Shown here: positions 41,303-45,643 of the stretch, in pieces
Numbering within the stretch: position 1 is the stretch's first letter
Layout of the letters: every line of letters starts with the position of its first letter
Source of the DNA: Lachnospiraceae bacterium
Lineage (GTDB): Bacteria; Bacillota; Clostridia; Lachnospirales; Lachnospiraceae
Direction of reading: 5' to 3'
Assembly (NCBI GenBank): GCA_017621075.1
Contig: JAGATV010000012.1
Location: forward strand, 1 to 45,643
DNA length: 45,643 nt
Notes under the pieces: generated by a model
Database searches by the model: none
What the model was told of the DNA's origin: nothing
The model's input: only the letters and a program-made list of their open reading frames with translations
Program-made: the position numbers and the translations under genes

Positions 41303-42187
41303 TTAACCTCTGGGATGCGCCTTGGCATATACCTCCCGCATCCGATTCCCCCCTAAATGCATATACACTTGTGTGGTAGAGATGTCAGAATGCCCCAGCA
41401 TCTCCTGAACGATCTTCAGATCAGCACCGTTTTCCACCAGATGCGCTGCAAAGGAATGACGCAGTGTATGGGGTGTGATCTCCTTTTCAATCCCAGCCTG
41501 ACGGCCATATCCCTTGAGCAGTTTCCAAAAACCCTGTCTGCTCATGGGCTGTCCGGAACAGTTGAGAAACAGAATCCTGCTGTCCCCCTCCTTCAATAAT
41601 TCCTGTCGCCCTTTCTCCAGATAAGCCAAAAGGGCTTTCTGGGCATTGACGCCAAAGGGAATCCTGCGCTCCCTGTGTTCCCCGCCACAGCTAAGGGTGC
41701 AGGTCTGAAAATCCACATCCGACACCTCCAGGCCAATGAGCTCTGTCACGCGGATCCCCGTGGCATACAAAAGCTCCAGCATGGCCTTGTCCCGCAGCTC
41801 CTTGGCACCGGTCCCCGACGGCTGTTCCAACAGGCGGGAGATTTCTTCCACAGTCATCACTTCCGGAAGATGTTTTTGTATCTTGGGAGCCTGAATACTC
41901 TCAGAAGCATCCTTTTCCACCTTTCCGGTCTGATACAGATATTGAAAAAAAGCTCGGATAGAAGCAATATTTCTGGAAATGGTAGCAGCCTTGAAATTGC
42001 GTGCTTCCAGATATGCGATGTACCGGACCAGATCTTTGGGTTCCACCTGTCCGGCTTCCGTAATCCCGATCCCCTTTAAGTATTCCTGCAGCTTCGCCAG
42101 ATCCCTTCTGTAGGATACACCGGTATTTTCGGCAATATGCTTTTCACGATATAAATAATCAATAAATTCGTCTATCTCCCTGCCCAT
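41303..42187 (-). CDS. xerD: Tyrosine recombinase XerD
   Basis: 294 residues. SAM-like N-domain (FIDYLYREKHIAENTGVSYR), catalytic Arg in ATGIRVTEL, HTLRHSFAAHLVENGADLKI with His and Arg, LGHSDISTTQVYMH with His and the Tyr nucleophile. Length and sequence fit housekeeping XerD, which resolves chromosome dimers at dif, rather than an element integrase. No dif-like site is recognised nearby. Confidence 0.92.
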   Translation of the reverse strand: MGREIDEFIDYLYREKHIAENTGVSYRRDLAKLQEYLKGIGITEAGQVEPKDLVRYIAYLEARNFKAATISRNIASIRAFFQYLYQTGKVEKDASESIQAPKIQKHLPEVMTVEEISRLLEQPSGTGAKELRDKAMLELLYATGIRVTELIGLEVSDVDFQTCTLSCGGEHRERRIPFGVNAQKALLAYLEKGRQELLKEGDSRILFLNCSGQPMSRQGFWKLLKGYGRQAGIEKEITPHTLRHSFAAHLVENGADLKIVQEMLGHSDISTTQVYMHLGGNRMREVYAKAHPRG

Positions 42188-42246
42188 ATCTCGGTCATCC
42201 CCATCCGGTATCTTCTACTCGTCCCATTATAAACGTGACAAAGTTT

Positions 42247-42275
42247 ATTATACTTACAAAAAACTGGAAATGCAA
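42247..42275 (-). promoter_or_regulatory. Probable xerD promoter
   Basis: Minus strand: TTGCAT (42270-42275), 17-base spacer, TATAAT (42247-42252), 60 bases before the xerD start. Nothing else is evident in the 200-base gap to spoIIM. Confidence 0.6.
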
Positions 42276-42390
42276 GAAGCAATTTCCCCCATTTTTCGGT
42301 GTTTCCCGGCACTTTTGAGGGCAGATACAAGATGGGGTGGCACGGTACTTTTACACACTACAAGATATGGCCTTTTCCGCCGGAATTATT

Positions 42391-43014
42391 TTAAAAAATT
42401 TTTAAAAAGGACAGGAGCACGCCCGGATTACAAAATCCCTCCAACAGACATCCCAATAGGAGCACCACCAGGATTGCGATCAGACGCAGTACCCTGCCCG
42501 GCCAAAAAAGCTTTCCCTCCTCCCCTCCTCTGTAACCCTTGAAATAGATCCCACGGTTCACCTGCTCGCACCATACAAGGAGCGCCGCCAATGCCGGAAC
42601 ATACAGAAGGTAATGGGGAAAGATCCCTGCAAGGGCAAGCAATATGCCTTTCAGCCCATACCGGATAGCCAGTGCCGACAAAAATGACCCTGCTGACATT
42701 CCGTACCAGAAGGCAGCCCCGGCACATACCGCCAGTCCCAGGTAAGTGGTGGAAAGAATCGCCAGACAGACGGCTCTCCCCAGTCTCTTGCGCAGTACAT
42801 AGCCAAACAGTGCCTGGCTGTCTACAGTCATATATTTGATATGATACAAAGTATCTTCATCCAATAAGCCTGTATTTTCAAGCAACATGCTCTTTCCTAT
42901 ATTCATCATAAGGATTCCGGCTATCAGCCCGGCCAGAAAGATAGAACCAAACGGCAGCTTCCCGGATATATGCCCTGTCACAGCCTGCCACCGTCCTAAT
43001 CGCAATTTTCCCAT
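42391..43014 (-). CDS. spoIIM: Stage II sporulation protein M-like
   Basis: 207 residues with five or six helices, the SpoIIM length and topology. Early LAGLIAGILMMNIGKSML and the end GCLLEGFCNPGVLLSFLKIF are typical. SpoIIM joins SpoIID and SpoIIP to remodel septal peptidoglycan in engulfment. GGAGG precedes the ATG. No spoIID/P here. Confidence 0.85.
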   Translation of the reverse strand: MGKLRLGRWQAVTGHISGKLPFGSIFLAGLIAGILMMNIGKSMLLENTGLLDEDTLYHIKYMTVDSQALFGYVLRKRLGRAVCLAILSTTYLGLAVCAGAAFWYGMSAGSFLSALAIRYGLKGILLALAGIFPHYLLYVPALAALLVWCEQVNRGIYFKGYRGGEEGKLFWPGRVLRLIAILVVLLLGCLLEGFCNPGVLLSFLKIF

Positions 43015-43094
43015 TGGTCCTCCGTTTGTTAGCGGCTTATAAATGTCTCCTCAGATCCTTTGCATTATATGCGGGACAAAGCTTAAAAATGTGC

Positions 43095-43124
43095 ATAAAA
43101 ATGCCGGGCATCGAAACGCCCGGC
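43095..43124 (-). terminator. Terminator after the NUDIX gene
   Basis: Minus strand: GCCGGGC (43118-43124 arm), 8-base loop, GCCCGGC, then ATTTTTATG. It begins 14 bases after the NUDIX stop. Confidence 0.85.
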
Positions 43125-43137
43125 AGAAAACCGCTCT

Positions 43138-43674
43138 CTACAGATATTTTGCAGCGTAGGTAAGGATACCGCATATCGTCTTGGAGTCCTGTATGCGGCA
43201 GTCGAAGATCATCTGTTTCAGTTCATCTACAGAATAAGCCTCCACATTGATATATTCATCCTCGTCCAAATGCTGGCTTCCCCGCTCTTTTAAACCTCTT
43301 GCCAGATAAATATCTATCTTCTCATTGCAAAAGGCTACCGTGGTATATATGGAAGTCAAAAGCTCCACCTGATCGCACTTGTAGCCGGTTTCCTCTTCCA
43401 GTTCCCTTATGGCAGCCACATCCGTGGGCTCCTGCCTGCCGTTTCGGCCGCCTGCTGGGATCTCCAGCGTCTCCCGCTCCAGGGCATTGCGGTACTGCCG
43501 CACCATGAGCAGCTTTCCATCCTCACGCACTGCCACAACAGCCGCCGCACCCTTATGATCGATCAGATCCCATTTTACCACATTTCCGTTGGGAATCTGC
43601 ATGGTATCCTGATAGTAGTCGATAATGGAACCCTTTACCACCAGTTCCCTTTTTAATCGCTTGATCTCTTCCAT
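43138..43674 (-). CDS. NUDIX hydrolase, ADP-ribose pyrophosphatase type
   Basis: 178 residues. The Nudix box is complete: G(x5)E(x7)RELEEETGY within GGRNGRQEPTDVAAIRELEE. The MVRQYRNALERETLEIPAG segment before it is typical of ADP-ribose pyrophosphatases (NudF-like). It starts four bases after the aminotransferase stop, so they form one operon. Confidence 0.92.
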   Translation of the reverse strand: MEEIKRLKRELVVKGSIIDYYQDTMQIPNGNVVKWDLIDHKGAAAVVAVREDGKLLMVRQYRNALERETLEIPAGGRNGRQEPTDVAAIRELEEETGYKCDQVELLTSIYTTVAFCNEKIDIYLARGLKERGSQHLDEDEYINVEAYSVDELKQMIFDCRIQDSKTICGILTYAAKYL

Positions 43675-43678
43675 GGTC

Positions 43679-44968
43679 TTACTTCCGGCTTTCTAACAAT
43701 TTCTCCACGCTTACCAGTTTTACGCAGAGTACAAACAGGTCTGTTGCCATCGCCATCTCTTCGGGAGTGGGGAAGGAAGGTGCAATACGGATGTTGCTGT
43801 CCTTCGGGTCCACACCGTAAGGATAGGTTGCCCCGGCACCTGTCAGGGTGACGCCTGCCTCCTTACACTTTGCTACGATGGCTTTTGCACAGCCTTCCAT
43901 AGCATCAAAGGAGATGAAATAACCGCCGTTGGGATCGGTCCATTCCCCGATTCCCAGACCGGAAAGTTCTTCATTGAGCACCTTGAGCACTGCCTGGAAT
44001 TTAGGGCGCATCAGATCGGCATGCTTCTTCATGTGAGCCTTAATGCCTTCAATATCTTTAAAATAACGCACATGGCGCAACTGATTGATCTTGTCATAGC
44101 CTATGGTCTGAATGGTCATGGACTTTCTCATGGCATCCAGATTGGCCTTGGAGGATGCAATGGCAGAGATCCCGCTTCCCGCAAAGGTAACCTTGGAGGT
44201 CGAGCAGAACTCATATACCATATCGGGATTGCCTGCCTTTTCACACTCACCTAAGATTTCCAGGATCTCATCCTGGATCTCGTCATAAAGGTGATGGATC
44301 GCATATGCATTGTCCCAGAAGATCCTGAAATCCTCTGCTGCAGGCTTTAACGCCGCCATGCGTCTTACCGTCTCGTCAGAGTAAGAGTAACCCTGGGGAT
44401 TGGAGTACTTAGGTACGCACCAGATACCCTTGATAGAAGCATCCTCTGCCACCAGACGCTCCACCATGTCCATATCCGGCCCCTCGAAAGTCATGGGAAC
44501 GGTGATCATCTCGATCCCAAAATGCTGTGTAATCGCAAAATGTCTGTCATATCCGGGGACTGGGCACAGGAATTTAACCTGATCCAGTTTGCACCAGGGA
44601 GTACTTCCCAGAACGCCGTGCGTCATGGAACGGGAAATGGTATCATACATAATGTTCAGACTGGCATTTCCGCATACAATAACATTTTCGGGACTGACAC
44701 CCATAATGTCTCCCATCAGCTTCTTGGCTTCCGGGATACCGTCCAACCCGCCATAATTGCGTACATCCACACCATCCTCAGTCTTCATATTACTCTGTGA
44801 ATCCAGGACATCCATGAAATCCATAGTCATATCCAGTTGGGATGCTGCCGGCTTACCTCTGGACATATCCAGCTTTAAACCTTTTCCTTTTGCATCCTGA
44901 TATGCCGCATCCAATTCTGCCTTTAAGGCTAACAGTTCTTCCTTGCTTAACTCCTGATATGCTTTCAT
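43679..44968 (-). CDS. PLP-dependent aminotransferase (aspartate aminotransferase 1c-like)
   Basis: 429 residues from ATG 44968, which has AGGAGG upstream. The family (Asp_aminotransf, class I fold) shows LDMSRGKPAASQLDM, RNYGGLDGIPEAK, VCGNASLNIMYD, VPKYSNPQGYSYSDE, FWDNAYAIHHL and the PLP lysine in FCSTSKVTFAGSGIS. Likely transfers amino groups among aspartate, glutamate and keto acids; exact substrate uncertain. Confidence 0.92.
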   Translation of the reverse strand: MKAYQELSKEELLALKAELDAAYQDAKGKGLKLDMSRGKPAASQLDMTMDFMDVLDSQSNMKTEDGVDVRNYGGLDGIPEAKKLMGDIMGVSPENVIVCGNASLNIMYDTISRSMTHGVLGSTPWCKLDQVKFLCPVPGYDRHFAITQHFGIEMITVPMTFEGPDMDMVERLVAEDASIKGIWCVPKYSNPQGYSYSDETVRRMAALKPAAEDFRIFWDNAYAIHHLYDEIQDEILEILGECEKAGNPDMVYEFCSTSKVTFAGSGISAIASSKANLDAMRKSMTIQTIGYDKINQLRHVRYFKDIEGIKAHMKKHADLMRPKFQAVLKVLNEELSGLGIGEWTDPNGGYFISFDAMEGCAKAIVAKCKEAGVTLTGAGATYPYGVDPKDSNIRIAPSFPTPEEMAMATDLFVLCVKLVSVEKLLESRK

Positions 44969-45015
44969 AATTCCTCCTAAGATTGGATAATCGTATACAA
45001 TCATACACTTTGATT

Positions 45016-45044
45016 ATAATACTATAAGATGCCACATTTCACAA
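45016..45044 (-). promoter_or_regulatory. Probable aminotransferase-NUDIX promoter
   Basis: Minus strand: TTGTGA (45039-45044), 17-base spacer, TATTAT (45016-45021); a TATAAT three bases further is an alternative -10. Confidence 0.55.
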
Positions 45045-45097
45045 GAGGTTTTTCATCGGTTTTTCCAAGTTTTTGCGCAGATTTGTCTTTATGGCAT

Positions 45098-45131
45098 AAA
45101 AAGGCCGCTATGTTGCAAGAACACAGCGGTC
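45098..45131 (-). terminator. Terminator after rny
   Basis: Arms GGCCGCTATGTT (45103-45114) and AACACAGCGGTC (45120-45131) with two wobble pairs and a 5-base loop; TTTTT follows on minus. The plus side is also T-rich (TTTCATTCTTT), so it may work both ways. Confidence 0.8.
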
Positions 45132-45172
45132 TTTCATTCTTTATTCAATTTTCAAGTCTCGAACCGGTTGCG

Positions 45173-45595
45173 TTATTTTGCGTAATCGATCACGCGGCTC
45201 TCACGGATCACATTTACCTTGATCTGTCCGGGATATTCCATCTCAGCTTCGATCTGTTTGGAAATATCGCGGGCCAGCAATACCATATCGGCATCTGTAA
45301 TCTGCTCGGGCACAACCATAACACGAACTTCACGACCTGCCTGAATAGCAAAAGATTTATCTACACCTTTGAAATTGTTTGTTATTTCTTCTAACTGTTT
45401 TAATCTGCTAGTATAGGTTTCTAATGTTTCCCTTCTAGCTCCCGGTCTTGCAGCAGAAATTGTATCAGCAGCTTGTACAATACATGCAATCAGGGATGTG
45501 GGCTCTACGTCGCCATGGTGAGATTCCACCGCATTGATAACGGTAGCATTCTCCTTATACTTCCTACAAAGCTCGGAACCAAGCTGGATGTGAGA
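45173..45595 (-). CDS. rny: Ribonuclease Y, C-terminal part, interrupted
   Basis: The last 140 codons of RNase [69 protein letters not shown] and ending [12 protein letters not shown]. RNase Y is the membrane-anchored endonuclease that starts mRNA decay. Upstream of SHIQ the family needs [20 protein letters not shown]. In this frame the DNA instead gives an unrelated peptide and a TAG (rc of 45614-45616). The missing segment is present in the opposite direction (next entry). The N-terminal transmembrane, coiled-coil and KH parts are outside the window. Confidence 0.93.
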   Translation of the reverse strand, partial: SHIQLGSELCRKYKENATVINAVESHHGDVEPTSLIACIVQAADTISAARPGARRETLETYTSRLKQLEEITNNFKGVDKSFAIQAGREVRVMVVPEQITDADMVLLARDISKQIEAEMEYPGQIKVNVIRESRVIDYAK

Positions 45596-45643
45596 CTTGC
45601 CAAGAGAGCTGGACTACTGCATGATATCGGTAAAGCAGTCGAC
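45584..45643 (+). other. Inverted piece of the rny HD-domain coding sequence
   Basis: Plus strand, in frame from 45584 to the last base: [20 protein letters not shown], the part of RNase Y that carries the catalytic His-Asp pair and should directly precede the minus-strand part. The first 12 bases, CTGGATGTGAGA, encode LDVR on plus and SHIQ (as TCTCACATCCAG) on minus, so the switch of direction happens inside a 12-base inverted repeat. Either a small inversion or a chimeric sequence end. Confidence 0.85.

Noticed and set aside
41303-42187. Tyrosine recombinase as sign of an integrated element
   Set aside because: Its sequence and length fit housekeeping XerD, its neighbours are ordinary chromosomal genes, and no attachment repeats are seen.

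Overview
The window looks like chromosomal DNA of a spore-forming, Gram-positive anaerobe of the Clostridia, most likely Lachnospiraceae. This rests on gene content and style: spoVAE, spoIIM and a GerMN lipoprotein, cyclic arginine synthesis through ArgJ, an OFA-family transporter, DegV, AGGAGG-type ribosome sites and TTGACA/TATAAT-type promoters. No species can be named from sequence alone. Both ends look rearranged: the left edge cuts a decayed serine recombinase, and the right edge cuts an RNase Y gene whose last visible 48 bases run in the opposite direction.

Layout. 1-1.1 kb: recombinase remnant and a proteasome-like Ntn-hydrolase. 1.2-7.4 kb (minus): comEA, an OmpR/WalR-type response regulator, its histidine kinase, a GerMN lipoprotein and comEC. 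7.4-15.6 kb (minus): a small DMT transporter and an arginine cluster, argC-GNAT-argJ-(small membrane protein, GNAT, flavodoxin)-argB-argD-solute-binding protein, with two ArgR-type boxes upstream. 15.9-20.9 kb (plus): response regulator, polytopic histidine kinase and two unrecognised membrane proteins with overlapping genes. 21-23.4 kb (plus): argG with its own ArgR box, a DUF1294 protein and a LytTR regulator. 23.5-31.1 kb, mostly minus: degV, a DUF5721-like gene (plus), a lone spoVAE, an EamA transporter, aroK, ridA, a small protein, a MATE pump, mgtE and yigZ. 31.2-36.1 kb: a class A penicillin-binding protein, an OFA transporter and small proteins. 36.2-39.4 kb (minus): a secreted phosphoesterase, tRNA-Thr(GGT), a probable structured RNA, a small secreted protein and a DUF4367-like membrane protein. 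39.6-45.6 kb: DAHP synthase (plus), then (minus) an HD protein, xerD, spoIIM, a NUDIX hydrolase, an aminotransferase and partial rny.

How genes work together. ArgC, ArgJ, ArgB and ArgD make ornithine by the acetyl-recycling route and ArgG acts later; argF and argH are not here. ArgR-type boxes at both arginine loci suggest one regulon. AroF/G and AroK are steps 1 and 5 of the shikimate pathway. ComEA and ComEC are the DNA receptor and channel of transformation, here with a two-component system between them. The least explained parts are the 15.9-20.9 kb signalling/membrane module, the Ntn-hydrolase, the candidate RNA at 37.4-37.6 kb and the inverted rny segment.
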